Part shown: in pieces, positions 7,947-15,945 of the stretch
Numbering within the stretch: the stretch's first letter is position 1
Layout of the letters: every line of letters begins with the position of its first letter
Assembly: GCF_902374955.1 (NCBI RefSeq)
Contig: NZ_CABKRX010000097.1
Span: 1 to 36,637 of the forward strand
From: Bacillus massilioanorexius
GTDB lineage: Bacteria > Bacillota > Bacilli > Bacillales > DSM-1321
DNA: 36,637 nt
Direction of reading: 5' to 3'
Notes under the pieces: generated by a model
Seen by the model: only the letters and a program-made list of their open reading frames with translations
What the model was told of the DNA's origin: nothing
Database searches by the model: none
Translations under genes and position numbers: made by a program

Positions 7947-8834
7947 ATGAAACGAGTTGTTTTGGCCGGAGGAACAGGTTTTATTGGAACATACTTTGCA
8001 GAACATTTTTCTAAACTTGGTTATGAGGTGAAAATGATTTCCAGACAACCTCAACATATTTCTTGGGAGGACCAAGCGAGCATTATAGAAGTGTTAGAAG
8101 GGTCAGAGCTATTAATCAATTTGGCTGGAAAATCTGTGAATTGTCGATATAACGAGCGGAATAAAAACGAAATCATGAATTCTAGAAAAAGAACAACTAC
8201 TATTTTAGGAGAATCAATTTTAGCGTGTCATAAACCACCCTCCTTATGGATTAATTCTAGTACAGCAACGATTTATCGTCATGCTGAGGATAGACCAATG
8301 ACTGAAGAAAGGGAAGAAATAGGTTCAGGCTTTTCAGTAGATGTCGCGAAACAATGGGAAAAAACATTTTTTGATTTTGATTTACCAAATACGAGACAAA
8401 TTGCCCTACGTATTGCGATAGTTTTAGGTAAGGGTGGAGGGGTTATGACGCCTTATAAAAATCTAGCAAGGTTTGGTCTTGGTGGTGTTCAAGGGACAGG
8501 AAAGCAGATGTTTAGTTGGATTCATATAGAAGACCTATTTAAAATCATTCTTTTCTTAAATGAACGAAAAGAATTATGTGGAATTTTTAATTGTTCTTCA
8601 CCTAATCCAGTTAGTAATCGTGAATTAATGTCCGTATTACGAAAAAAAATGAAAGTTCCTATTGGTTTGCCATCACCTAAATGGATGCTTGAATTAGGTG
8701 CAGTTTTCATTAAAACGGAAACAGAACTAGTATTAAAAAGTCGCTGGATAGTACCAGAAAGATTGGAACGAGAAGGATATGTCTTTACATTTAAAACAAT
8801 AGATCAAACCTTTCAAAATATTCTTAGTGAATAG
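7947..8834 (+). CDS. TIGR01777-family NAD(P)-binding epimerase-like protein
   Basis: A 295-residue extended short-chain dehydrogenase-like protein. The N-terminal dinucleotide site is LAGGTGFIG (6-14). The segment LLINLAGKSVNCRYNERNKN, with the block WINSSTATIYRHAEDRPMTE and the C-terminal domain SPNPVSNRELMSVLRKKMK, identifies the TIGR01777 family (YfhF-like), whose substrate is unknown. Length is normal for the family (about 300). The start ATG follows AAAGGAG. No other genes of a pathway surround it, so its role is not shown by context. Confidence 0.85.
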   Translation: MKRVVLAGGTGFIGTYFAEHFSKLGYEVKMISRQPQHISWEDQASIIEVLEGSELLINLAGKSVNCRYNERNKNEIMNSRKRTTTILGESILACHKPPSLWINSSTATIYRHAEDRPMTEEREEIGSGFSVDVAKQWEKTFFDFDLPNTRQIALRIAIVLGKGGGVMTPYKNLARFGLGGVQGTGKQMFSWIHIEDLFKIILFLNERKELCGIFNCSSPNPVSNRELMSVLRKKMKVPIGLPSPKWMLELGAVFIKTETELVLKSRWIVPERLEREGYVFTFKTIDQTFQNILSE

Positions 8835-8898
8835 ATTACTTACCGCTGATATACGGGATTTTCTCTCCTGTGTAAGAGGGTTACTTACATTATAGTAA

Positions 8899-9342
8899 AT
8901 GGATCAGCAGTCTATGAAAGAATCGATAATCACAAAATATAAGTATGTCTTTATTTATATATTTATAACAAGCTTTGTCTCTTATTTTGCCGTGTATAAA
9001 GTAGTTTTCATACCCAATGGATATGAAATTGCATTAAAACAAGAAAACTATATTATTAATAAAAACTTTAATCTAGCAGTAAGAATGGAAGATGATAACT
9101 CAACTATATCGTTTTGTAAGAGCGATGAATGGAAGGGTGATGAACTTGTATTTGAAGCGAATCGACAAAAGTTCTATATGTGTTCACTATTTATAGCTGG
9201 AATTACATCGATTTTTCTGTTATTTTTACAATTGAAAAAAGGAGAAAAATTTTGGCTAGCTATATTAAAAAGTAATATCCTTTTTTCAATTTTAGTATTT
9301 TTAGGTCCTTTCATTCGTTCACTTAAGAGAATTTTTTTTTGA
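8899..9342 (+). CDS. Hypothetical membrane protein, 147 residues
   Basis: Three hydrophobic segments are visible: about 15-38, 91-108 and 118-138. Between the first two lies a ~50-residue, probably extracytoplasmic, region with two cysteines. The ribosome binding site is weak: GAGGG lies about 20 bases before the ATG. It follows the epimerase gene by 64 bp and may be co-transcribed. No family recognised; the length and codon use suggest a genuine gene. Confidence 0.5.
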   Translation: MDQQSMKESIITKYKYVFIYIFITSFVSYFAVYKVVFIPNGYEIALKQENYIINKNFNLAVRMEDDNSTISFCKSDEWKGDELVFEANRQKFYMCSLFIAGITSIFLLFLQLKKGEKFWLAILKSNILFSILVFLGPFIRSLKRIFF

Positions 9343-9530
9343 TTTTTTAACTCGAAAATTTTTGATAGATTATTGTTCAAAGATTAAAAATAATCGCAGC
9401 TTTTTGTGGGAAATCGAGGGGGAATTTTCGGAAAAGAGACGATAAGGATCTTGATAGGCAGCGAAATCATTTTCGGAGGACTTTGGAAAGCCTGTATGTT
9501 AAAGATTTACTTTATAGGAAGGTGTAGTTT

Positions 9531-10463
9531 ATGAAAAGAATATTAGATTGCCGAGCATCAGATTTTCGTAATATGGAAAAAGCAGTATTAAAACAATCAA
9601 TTTTGGCTTCAGAAGGGAGAACTGTGTTGGCAGAAACAATTGCTAGTTCACAGCCACTTTTTTCAGAGGTTTCGAATCCAGAAATGATGAAAGCTTTCGG
9701 AGCAGATATGGTGCTATTAAATATTTTTGATGTGTTCAATCCTAGTGTTAAAGGCGTACAATCGTACAATATTTTGCATCCAACTGATAAAGAACATAAG
9801 ACTGATGAAAATATAATCATGACAATAAAGAAGCTAACTGGTTTACCAGTTGGCATAAATCTTGAACCAGTAGATCAAAAAGCAGAAGCTCTAGAGTCAT
9901 TATATACATTACCTGAGGGACGAACCGCTACTCCAAGATCGTTAGAGAGAGCTCAAGAACTTGGCTGTGACTTTGTTTGCTTAACAGGCAATCCCAAGAC
10001 AGGTGTTACAAATGAAAGAATTGAAGAAGCCATTACTCTTGCATCAAAGCATTTTCAAGGTTTAATTATAGCGGGTAAAATGCATAGTTCTGGGACAGTA
10101 GGTAATATGTTAGATTTACCAGCATTGGAACGATTCGTTGAAGCAGGAGCTGATGTGATTTTATTACCAGCTCCAGGTACTGTACCAGGAATTCGTGAAA
10201 GAACACTGGCGGAAGCTGTTCAGCTTATTAAAAGTAAGGGTGCTTTATCGTTAGCGGCAATCGGAACTAGTCAAGAAGGTGCCGACTCGGATACGATTCG
10301 CGAAATAGCATTAAGTGCAAAGCGAGCTGGTGTAGATATCATGCATATTGGAGATTCTGGATTTTCAGGTATGGCTATCCCAGAAAATATCCAAGCGCTT
10401 TCGATTGCGATTCGTGGCAAAAGACATACATACATTCGAATGGCCGCTTCTCCATTGAGATAA
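9531..10463 (+). CDS. Conserved TIM-barrel-like protein of unknown function (DUF7916-like)
   Basis: A 310-residue soluble protein beginning MKRILDCRASDFRNMEKAVL, with the conserved blocks LASEGRTVLAETIA, GADMVLLNIFDV, LTGLPVGINLEP, ARELGCDF-like AQELGCDFVCLTGNP and IGDSGFSGMAIPENI. The alternating beta-strand/helix pattern with Gly-rich ends (AGADVILLPAPG) suggests a TIM barrel. Homologues are sometimes labelled PEP phosphonomutase-like or DUF7916; no activity is established. ATG 9531 follows AGGAAGGTG. The 188-bp region upstream has no terminator or known riboswitch that I recognise, only a repeated ATTTTCGGA (9424-9432 and 9469-9477). A broken gene follows 21 bp later. Confidence 0.65.
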   Translation: MKRILDCRASDFRNMEKAVLKQSILASEGRTVLAETIASSQPLFSEVSNPEMMKAFGADMVLLNIFDVFNPSVKGVQSYNILHPTDKEHKTDENIIMTIKKLTGLPVGINLEPVDQKAEALESLYTLPEGRTATPRSLERAQELGCDFVCLTGNPKTGVTNERIEEAITLASKHFQGLIIAGKMHSSGTVGNMLDLPALERFVEAGADVILLPAPGTVPGIRERTLAEAVQLIKSKGALSLAAIGTSQEGADSDTIREIALSAKRAGVDIMHIGDSGFSGMAIPENIQALSIAIRGKRHTYIRMAASPLR

Positions 10464-10484
10464 AGGGAGATAAGGAGAACAAGT

Positions 10485-10858
10485 ATGCCAAAGAAGATTA
10501 ACGTCTATGTTGATGATTTAAGATTTAAGAGATTGTCTAAACGGATTTGTGATTCCCAAAAGTTTTTAAGAAGCAATCCAGCTGCTAGAGGAGAACGATA
10601 TTCATATTTTTTCTTTAGATCATGATTTAGGTGAAGATGAGTAAGGACACTTGCTTCCTACAGGCTATGATTTCGTGAAGTATTTTTGTGAAAATAATAA
10701 TTACCCGGATCAAATTTATATCCATACGGATAACCTAGTTGGACGCGAAAATATGTATATAACCTTAATAGGAGCACAAAAAAAGAGGATTTATTTCAAA
10801 GGAAATAAGGCTTTATCATTATTCGCTTACTGACAATAAGTATTCGGGTAATAAGTAA
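10485..10858 (+). pseudogene. Broken cyclic-phosphate processing receiver-like (cREC) gene
   Basis: Reading across lesions gives INVYVDDLR, then a receiver-like core with FSLDHDLGEDE, LLPTGYDFVKYF, IYIHTDNLVGRENMY and IYHYS-like LYHYSLTDNKYSGNK, a family of about 110-120 residues. Four lesions are visible. A 7-bp tandem duplication TTTAAGA (10517-10523, 10524-10530) shifts the frame after DDLR. TAA stops lie at 10567 and 10642. A further one-base shift lies in the A7 tract 10778-10784, after which the family C-terminus continues to the TAA at 10856. A good ribosome binding site (AAGGAG) remains before ATG 10485. It was probably co-transcribed with the gene at 9531. Confidence 0.85.
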
Positions 10859-10901
10859 ACATTTTATTCAAGTCATTGTAAAAAAATGGTGTCTTCGTTT
10901 G

Positions 10902-10940
10902 AAAGAGCTGAAGGGATGAATTTCTCTTCGCTCTTTTTTT
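10902..10940 (+). terminator. Intrinsic terminator
   Basis: AAAGAGC (10902-10908) pairs with GCTCTTT (10930-10936), with further GAAG/CTTC pairing inside, followed by a T-run; it closes the 9531-10858 transcription unit. Confidence 0.75.
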
Positions 10941-11024
10941 GTGTAATTATACAGGCACCTATTAAAATAGCTGATCGTTACTGTGAAATTCCTAATTTAG
11001 AAAAAAATGTTGTAAATATCTAAG

Positions 11025-11066
11025 TTGTCTGATATATTCTTAATTGATAATGATAATTATTATCAA
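11025..11066 (+). promoter_or_regulatory. Fur box and overlapping promoter of the heme operon
   Basis: GATAATGATAATTATTATC (11046-11064) matches 18 of 19 positions of the classic Fur box and is flanked by TT/AA to give a 23-bp dyad (11044-11066). TTGTCT (11025-11030) and TAATGA (11048-11053), spaced by 17 bp, form a plausible promoter whose -10 lies inside the box, so iron-loaded Fur would block it. Confidence 0.88.
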
Positions 11067-11090
11067 TTAATACAAACGGGGGACTATTTA

Positions 11091-12077
11091 ATGAAAAAAA
11101 GTTTATATGGATCTGTGCTTTTTTCAGCACTACTTGTGTTAGGAGGATGTGCTGAAGATAAAGAAGAACAAGCATCAACTAAAGAAGAAAAAGTTGCAGA
11201 GCATAGCCACCAATCTTCTAAATCTGAGAAACATACAAATACAAGTGCAAATTCAGAACACATAAATGAACTATTAAAGCAATTTCCTGCTGAACAACCG
11301 AACTCTATTGTGACAACATCTGTCTCCATTGCTGAAATGTTACATATTTTAAATGTGAAGCCTGTCGGTATACCAACTTCAACGCATAAACTACCTGATG
11401 GATTTGAAACAATTACACAAATTGGTTCTACGATAGAACCTGATGTGGAAAAAATTGCGAGTCTTAATCCGGACATTATCATCGGTCCAGAATCAATTCA
11501 AGAAAGTTTAGAGAAGAAAATCAAAAATAGTAAAGTTGCAAGAGCGTATATTCCAACAGATTCATACGAAGAGTTGAAAATTTCATTACAAGTATTAGGA
11601 AAAACATTACATAAAGAAGATGCAGCCAAAGAGTATCTTTCTCAATTAAATGAAAAAGAAACTGATATTCTTAAAGATATAAAAGGGAAAAGTGCGCCAA
11701 AAGTTATGCTTTTATTTGGTTCTGGTGAATCGTTTATGCTAATGAGTGATTCCACTTATGTCGGTAGCTTAGTTAAAAAGTTAGGTGCTACGAATATAGT
11801 AAGTGAAGCTGTTAAATCCACAGAGGCTTATATTCCTTTAAATATGGAGGATGTTGTGGTAGCAAATCCTGATGCAATTCTTCTTGTCTCACACGGTGAT
11901 CCAACAGCTGCATTAGAGCAATTTAAATCAGAGGTAAAAAAGAATGGGGCATGGGAGAAACTACTTGCCTTTAAGGAAAACCGAGTTCAAGCTCTGGACT
12001 ATGAAACATTTGGATATGCTTCTATCGAAAAAGCTACAACTGGTTTAGAACAATTAAATAAAATCTTATATAAGTAA
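11091..12077 (+). CDS. isdE: Heme ABC transporter substrate-binding lipoprotein, IsdE-like
   Basis: A 328-residue lipoprotein with signal peptide and lipobox LGGC (Cys20), then a charged His/Lys-rich linker (21-60), then a class III binding-protein fold. The blocks PVGIPTSTHKLP and IGSTIEPDVEKIASLNPDII follow the IsdE pattern, as does SHGDP near the C-terminus, whose His268 aligns with the heme-ligating histidine of S. aureus IsdE. The methionine ligand of IsdE aligns with Ile115 here, so heme coordination must differ if heme is the ligand. The frame extends to 11025, but that would start inside the promoter; ATG 11091 follows GGGGGA. First gene of a Fur-controlled operon with permease, ATPase and a HugZ-like protein. 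Confidence 0.82.
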   Translation: MKKSLYGSVLFSALLVLGGCAEDKEEQASTKEEKVAEHSHQSSKSEKHTNTSANSEHINELLKQFPAEQPNSIVTTSVSIAEMLHILNVKPVGIPTSTHKLPDGFETITQIGSTIEPDVEKIASLNPDIIIGPESIQESLEKKIKNSKVARAYIPTDSYEELKISLQVLGKTLHKEDAAKEYLSQLNEKETDILKDIKGKSAPKVMLLFGSGESFMLMSDSTYVGSLVKKLGATNIVSEAVKSTEAYIPLNMEDVVVANPDAILLVSHGDPTAALEQFKSEVKKNGAWEKLLAFKENRVQALDYETFGYASIEKATTGLEQLNKILYK

Positions 12078-12104
12078 TTTGACATTAAATGAGGATTGAA
12101 TGAT

Positions 12105-13091
12105 ATGGAAGTAAAATTGAAGAGAAAATTCAGTGTAGGTATAACGTTTGTTCTATTAATAACTTTCCTCATTGTATCCATCGGCATAGGAAGTGTAGCT
12201 ATTTCACCAATGGAAACACTCAGTACAATTTTTGGATCTGGGCAAGCATTATCAGAAACGATTGTGTGGGATATTCGAATCCCTAGAGTTCTACTTGCGG
12301 TGATTGTAGGAACAAACCTAGCAATATCAGGTGCATTACTTCAAGCTGTTATGAGAAATCCACTAGCAGATCCAGGTTTAACAGGCGTTTCAAGTGGAGC
12401 TGCGGTAACGGTACTTTTTATTTTGCTTCTTTTCCCTGAACATGGGAAGTGGATTCCGATTGCTGCTGTTGTAGGTGGACTGATAGCAGTTACTTTTGTT
12501 TATGCTTTGGCGTGGAAGAAAAACAATATTTCCCCTATTAGAATAATTCTTTCTGGAGTAGCTGTTAATGCTGTATTTGGTGGTATAACAGGATTGTTAT
12601 CCATACTTTATAGTGATCGTCTTCCTTCAGCACTTCAATGGTTAAATGGAAGTCTATCAGGGAAGGGTATGGGGGATGTTGGTATGCTTATTCCATATTC
12701 TGTAATCGGTTGGGTGTTGGCATTGTTTTGTATTCGACCATCTAATATTTTGAATTTAGGTGAAAAAGTAGCCATTAATTTAGGAGAAAATACAAATAAA
12801 ATACGTATTATGCTTTCTTTTGTTGCGGTCTATTTAGCAGCGATATCTGTATCTATTGTTGGTTTATTAGGTTTTGTTGGATTGATTGTTCCTCATATGT
12901 CCAGATTATTAGTTGGATCAAACTATCGTCTCCTAATTCCAATGAGTCTGATTTTAGGAGCACTAGTATTACTGGTAGCCGATACAATTGGCCGAACATT
13001 ATTTTCGCCACTAGATATTCCAGCAGGTATTGTAATGGCTGTGGTGGGAGGCCCCTATTTTCTATATTTAATGAGAGCGGGTGACATTTAA
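12105..13091 (+). CDS. FecCD-family iron/heme ABC transporter permease
   Basis: A 328-residue polytopic protein (about nine or ten helices) of the BtuC/FecCD family. Typical blocks are IRIPRVLLAVIVGTNLAISG, LLQAVMRNPLADPGLTGVSS, and near the end GLIVPHMSRLLVGSNYR and LDIPAGIVMAVVGGPYFLYL. ATG 12105 follows GAGGA with a 9-base gap; the TTG at 12096 is too close to that site. It lies 27 bp after the binding-protein gene and one base before the ATPase start, so all three are one operon. It would carry heme or ferric chelate across the cytoplasmic membrane. Confidence 0.9.
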   Translation: MEVKLKRKFSVGITFVLLITFLIVSIGIGSVAISPMETLSTIFGSGQALSETIVWDIRIPRVLLAVIVGTNLAISGALLQAVMRNPLADPGLTGVSSGAAVTVLFILLLFPEHGKWIPIAAVVGGLIAVTFVYALAWKKNNISPIRIILSGVAVNAVFGGITGLLSILYSDRLPSALQWLNGSLSGKGMGDVGMLIPYSVIGWVLALFCIRPSNILNLGEKVAINLGENTNKIRIMLSFVAVYLAAISVSIVGLLGFVGLIVPHMSRLLVGSNYRLLIPMSLILGALVLLVADTIGRTLFSPLDIPAGIVMAVVGGPYFLYLMRAGDI

Positions 13092-13092
13092 T

Positions 13093-13902
13093 ATGCTTAG
13101 AGCTCAATCATTAGATATTAGCTATGAGCAGAAAAAAATATTAGACAATTTTCATTTGGACGTTGAAGAAGGAGAAATTATTTCTATTATCGGCCCAAAT
13201 GGCTCTGGGAAATCAACAGCTTTAAAAGCTATGTCTAGACTGATTCCTGTCGAAAAAGGGAAGGTCTTTTTAGATAGGAAAGACTTGCAGTCATTAAGAA
13301 GTAAAACGATTTCCCAAATGATGAGTGTGTTATTTCAATCGAATGAATCACCTACAGATATAACGGTAGAAGACTTAGTGAATTATGGTCGAACACCTCA
13401 TAAAAAATGGTATGAACGAACAAATGATGAAGATTTGCGCATTGTTGAGTGGGCGATTGAAAAGACAGAATTAACAAAATTAAAGAAGCGGAATGTATCT
13501 TCTCTTTCTGGTGGGGAAGCACAACGTGCGTGGATTGCTATGTCCTTAGCACAAAGGCCAAAAATATTACTGCTTGATGAACCAACGACATATTTAGATA
13601 TTGCTCATCAATTGCAGTTATTAGAATTAATCCACTCTGTTAATCAAGAGTTAAAAATGACTGTTGTTATGGTTTCGCATGATTTAAATCAAGCAAGTAT
13701 CTATAGTGATAAAATATGTGTCTTATCAAAGGGAACGATTCAGAACTATGGTACCCCAGATGAAGTGTTAACAAAAGAAATGATTCGTAATGTATATGGA
13801 GTGGAGTGTGAAATTGACTCACATTATCAGCATAGTAAGCCAAGAATACATTTATTTGGAATTTCATCGAAAATTAGGCGATTAGAGGAGGAAAACAAAT
13901 GA
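13093..13902 (+). CDS. Iron/heme ABC transporter ATP-binding protein (FecE/FepC type)
   Basis: A 269-residue importer ATPase with Walker A GPNGSGKST (34-42), Q-loop Gln82 (LFQSNES), signature LSGGEAQR (138-145), Walker B ILLLDEP (158-164), D-loop TTYLD and H-switch VVMVSHDLNQA. The layout is that of the FepC/BtuD family. The frame opens at GTG 13081, but ATG 13093, preceded by GGGTGA, is better placed. Its TGA overlaps the ATG of the next gene (ATGA). Confidence 0.9.
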   Translation: MLRAQSLDISYEQKKILDNFHLDVEEGEIISIIGPNGSGKSTALKAMSRLIPVEKGKVFLDRKDLQSLRSKTISQMMSVLFQSNESPTDITVEDLVNYGRTPHKKWYERTNDEDLRIVEWAIEKTELTKLKKRNVSSLSGGEAQRAWIAMSLAQRPKILLLDEPTTYLDIAHQLQLLELIHSVNQELKMTVVMVSHDLNQASIYSDKICVLSKGTIQNYGTPDEVLTKEMIRNVYGVECEIDSHYQHSKPRIHLFGISSKIRRLEEENK

Positions 13903-14399
13903 CAAAACAAATAGATATCGATCAAAAGAGAGAGCAGTATAACCAGTTCGTTCATAAATGCAAAACAATTGTTATAAGTAGCAAAGATCAAAATGGTCAT
14001 CCATTTATAAGTTACTCTCCATTTGTTCAGCATGATGGAAATTTTTATATTTATATAAGTAAAATTTCTGATCATTATAGTTATATAGAAGAAAATGATG
14101 TCATTCATGTTATGTTACTAGCAGATGAACAAGATGCTTCTAATCTTTTTGCTCGTGAGCGAGCTCGTTTTCAATGTACAACTACTAATATTGGGAATGA
14201 TGGTTATGAAGAAATCTTTGATAAGTTTGAAGAGATTCATGGAGCACCGATGATGGGGGTATTACGAGGTTTAGATTTATCTTTATTTGAGCTTACTCCT
14301 ATAGAAGGTAGATATGTCGTTGGTTTTGGCTTAGCGTTTGATATTGATTTACCTGGAGAGAAGTTCCATCATGTTGTTAGAGAGAAAAAAGATAAATAA
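13899..14399 (+). CDS. HugZ-like heme utilization protein (FMN-binding split barrel)
   Basis: A 166-residue member of the pyridoxamine-phosphate-oxidase-like fold. Its segments match the HugZ family: NGHPFISYSPFVQHDGNFYI, ISDHYSYIEEN, the block LFARERARFQC, and a C-terminal GYVVGFG-like RYVVGFGLAFDIDLPG. HugZ proteins bind heme and degrade it to release iron. This one lacks the long extension of the H. pylori enzyme. A strong GAGGAGG site precedes the ATG, which overlaps the ATPase stop. Placed last in a Fur-controlled heme import operon, it most likely frees iron from imported heme in the cytosol. Confidence 0.8.
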   Translation: MTKQIDIDQKREQYNQFVHKCKTIVISSKDQNGHPFISYSPFVQHDGNFYIYISKISDHYSYIEENDVIHVMLLADEQDASNLFARERARFQCTTTNIGNDGYEEIFDKFEEIHGAPMMGVLRGLDLSLFELTPIEGRYVVGFGLAFDIDLPGEKFHHVVREKKDK

Positions 14400-14483
14400 T
14401 AGTTTATTAGACTACTTTGTTTCCTAATTATTCTATTCGTATGAATCATATATGATTTTTCAATGTTTTTAGAAAAACTCCTC

Positions 14484-14528
14484 ATAAAAAAGGAAAGCTA
14501 TATGAAAACCACATTTCATATAGCTTTC
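14484..14528 (-). terminator. Intrinsic terminator of guaC
   Basis: A 15-bp perfect stem (14493-14507 with 14514-14528) lies between two convergent genes. The T-run is on the minus strand (A-run 14485-14491 on plus), so it mainly ends guaC; it may also slow transcripts from the heme operon. Confidence 0.8.
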
Positions 14529-14548
14529 TATTGTTACTCGCAAAACTA

Positions 14549-15532
14549 TTAAAATACTTTATCTCCGTTAAAAATGGAATTTTTAACTACTACATAATCA
14601 ACAGTGCGGATTGCTTCCAATTTATTACCACCTGCGTAAGAAATAGAAGATTGTAAATCTTGTTCCATTTCTTTTAATGTATCTTCGAGAGCACCTTTAT
14701 GCTCAACATACATTTTTTTACCTTCAACATTTTTCTTTTCACCTTTTTGGAATTCAGAAGCTGATCCAAAGTATTCTTTGTAAAGTTTGCCATCTTTTTC
14801 GATTGTTTCTCCTGGTGATTCTTCATGGCCAGCAAATAATGAGCCAATCATAACCATAGATGCACCAAATCTTACTGATTTGGCAATATCTCCATGTGTA
14901 CGAATACCGCCATCCGCAATAATAGGCTTAGTAGCAGCCTTTGCACATAGGCGTAATGCAGCTAACTGCCAACCTCCAGTACCAAAACCTGTTTTAATTT
15001 TTGTAATACAAACCTTACCTGGTCCAATACCAACTTTGGTTGCATCTGCACCAGCGTGCTCTAATTCTCTTACTGCCTCTGGTGTACCTACATTACCAGC
15101 AATGACAAAGCTATTAGGTAAGTATTTTTTAATATGTTGAATCATACTGATTACTGCATTGGAATGACCATGGGCAATATCAATTGTAATAAATTCTGGT
15201 GTAAGCTGCTCATTAGCTAATTGTTTAACAAATTCATACTCTTCTTCTTTTACACCGACACTAATGGATGCGATTAGACCTCTTGTATGCATATCTTTGA
15301 TAAAGGATATTCGTTTTTCTGGTTGAAAACGATGCATGATATAGAAGTAACCGTTTTCAGCTAAATACATAGCAATTTTCTCATCGATTATTGTTTGCAT
15401 ATTTGCAGGTACCACAGGTAATCTAAATTTATGTCCACCTAAAGTAATACTTGTATCACATTCAGAACGGCTATTTACAATACATTTTGCCGGAATTAAT
15501 TGAATATCTTCGTAATCGAACACTTTTCTCAT
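14549..15532 (-). CDS. guaC: GMP reductase
   Basis: A 327-residue IMPDH/GMPR-family barrel that converts GMP to IMP with NADPH and release of ammonia, for purine interconversion. Visible are the N-terminal RKVFDYEDIQLIPAKC, the substrate loop GIGPGKVCITKIKTGFG with catalytic Cys175, IADGGIRTHGDIAKSVRFGA and GSLFAGHEESPGE. Length and lack of CBS domains indicate GuaC rather than GuaB. The frame extends three codons upstream to a GTG, but ATG 15532 is at the right distance from AGAGGTG. It stands alone between convergent and divergent neighbours, with its own terminator. A single GAAC-type half site upstream is not enough to call a PurR operator. Confidence 0.93.
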   Translation of the reverse strand: MRKVFDYEDIQLIPAKCIVNSRSECDTSITLGGHKFRLPVVPANMQTIIDEKIAMYLAENGYFYIMHRFQPEKRISFIKDMHTRGLIASISVGVKEEEYEFVKQLANEQLTPEFITIDIAHGHSNAVISMIQHIKKYLPNSFVIAGNVGTPEAVRELEHAGADATKVGIGPGKVCITKIKTGFGTGGWQLAALRLCAKAATKPIIADGGIRTHGDIAKSVRFGASMVMIGSLFAGHEESPGETIEKDGKLYKEYFGSASEFQKGEKKNVEGKKMYVEHKGALEDTLKEMEQDLQSSISYAGGNKLEAIRTVDYVVVKNSIFNGDKVF

Positions 15533-15715
15533 GATATACACCTCTAAATACGAATATTGTAGTAGTTTGGGTTATTAAACGTTCGCCCAATAGGTACTCT
15601 ACATCATTTTGAACTGTAAGTCAAAGCTTTTATCTGTTTTGTTGTAAAAAATATTCAGAATTTAATATAAAAACTATACAATTAAAGGGGACAGTGTAAA
15701 GAAGGGTGAGCATTT

Positions 15716-15760
15716 ATGATTAGTTTTAGTTTTATCAAGAGAGTATTCTCTAAACTATAA
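15716..15760 (+). CDS. Candidate 14-codon ORF, cationic amphipathic peptide
   Basis: ATG at 15716 begins a peptide MISFSFIKRVFSKL, ended by TAA at 15758. GAAGGGTGAG lies at a normal distance before the ATG, and an AT-rich promoter-like stretch lies before that. It sits alone in the 413-bp gap between guaC and fosB. The alternation of aromatic/aliphatic and basic residues would form an amphipathic helix. It could be a leader peptide, a small membrane-active peptide, or chance. Confidence 0.3.
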   Translation: MISFSFIKRVFSKL

Positions 15761-15829
15761 TGAACAATCTAATGCGTCAATTTTTTAGCGGAAAAATGAT
15801 AAGTCATCAAAGAATCGCGTTCTAACAGC

Positions 15830-15920
15830 AAGTTGAGCGTAATTAGACGAAAGTTGAATCAAAATCGGAGTTGAACAACATTTGTTAAAAGTTGAACCAA
15901 AATAGTATAAAATTGAATCG
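15830..15920. repeat. Degenerate tandem repeat, ~21-bp period (AGTTGAAYCAAAA-type)
   Basis: GTTGA or ATTGA cores occur at 15832, 15853, 15870, 15891 and 15912, that is at spacings of 21, 17, 21 and 21 bp. The fullest units read AAAGTTGAATCAAAAT and AAGTTGAACCAAAAT. The array ends about 25 bp before the fosB start and overlaps its likely promoter. A second array of the same motif lies at 34086-34156 on the opposite strand. Confidence 0.6.
15882..15911 (+). promoter_or_regulatory. Possible fosB promoter within the repeat array
   Basis: TTGTTA (15882-15887), 18-bp spacer, TATAAA (15906-15911). The match is moderate. No sigma-W-type pair with correct spacing was found, although fosB is sigma-W controlled in B. 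subtilis. Confidence 0.4.
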
Positions 15921-15945
15921 TACGCGGATATTGTAGGAGGTTTTC

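Noticed and set aside
9343..9530. Riboswitch or leader RNA before the DUF7916-like gene
   Set aside because: Only a repeated ATTTTCGGA is seen; no conserved core of a known riboswitch or terminator/antiterminator pair could be drawn.
15575..15620. GTTCG and GAAC half sites upstream of guaC as a PurR operator
   Set aside because: The half sites face the wrong way compared with the inverted PurBox pair (GAAC then GTTC), and the flanks match the consensus poorly.
15889..15922. Sigma-W promoter for fosB (AAC...CGTA)
   Set aside because: The distance between AAC and CGTA is about 21 bp rather than 16-17.
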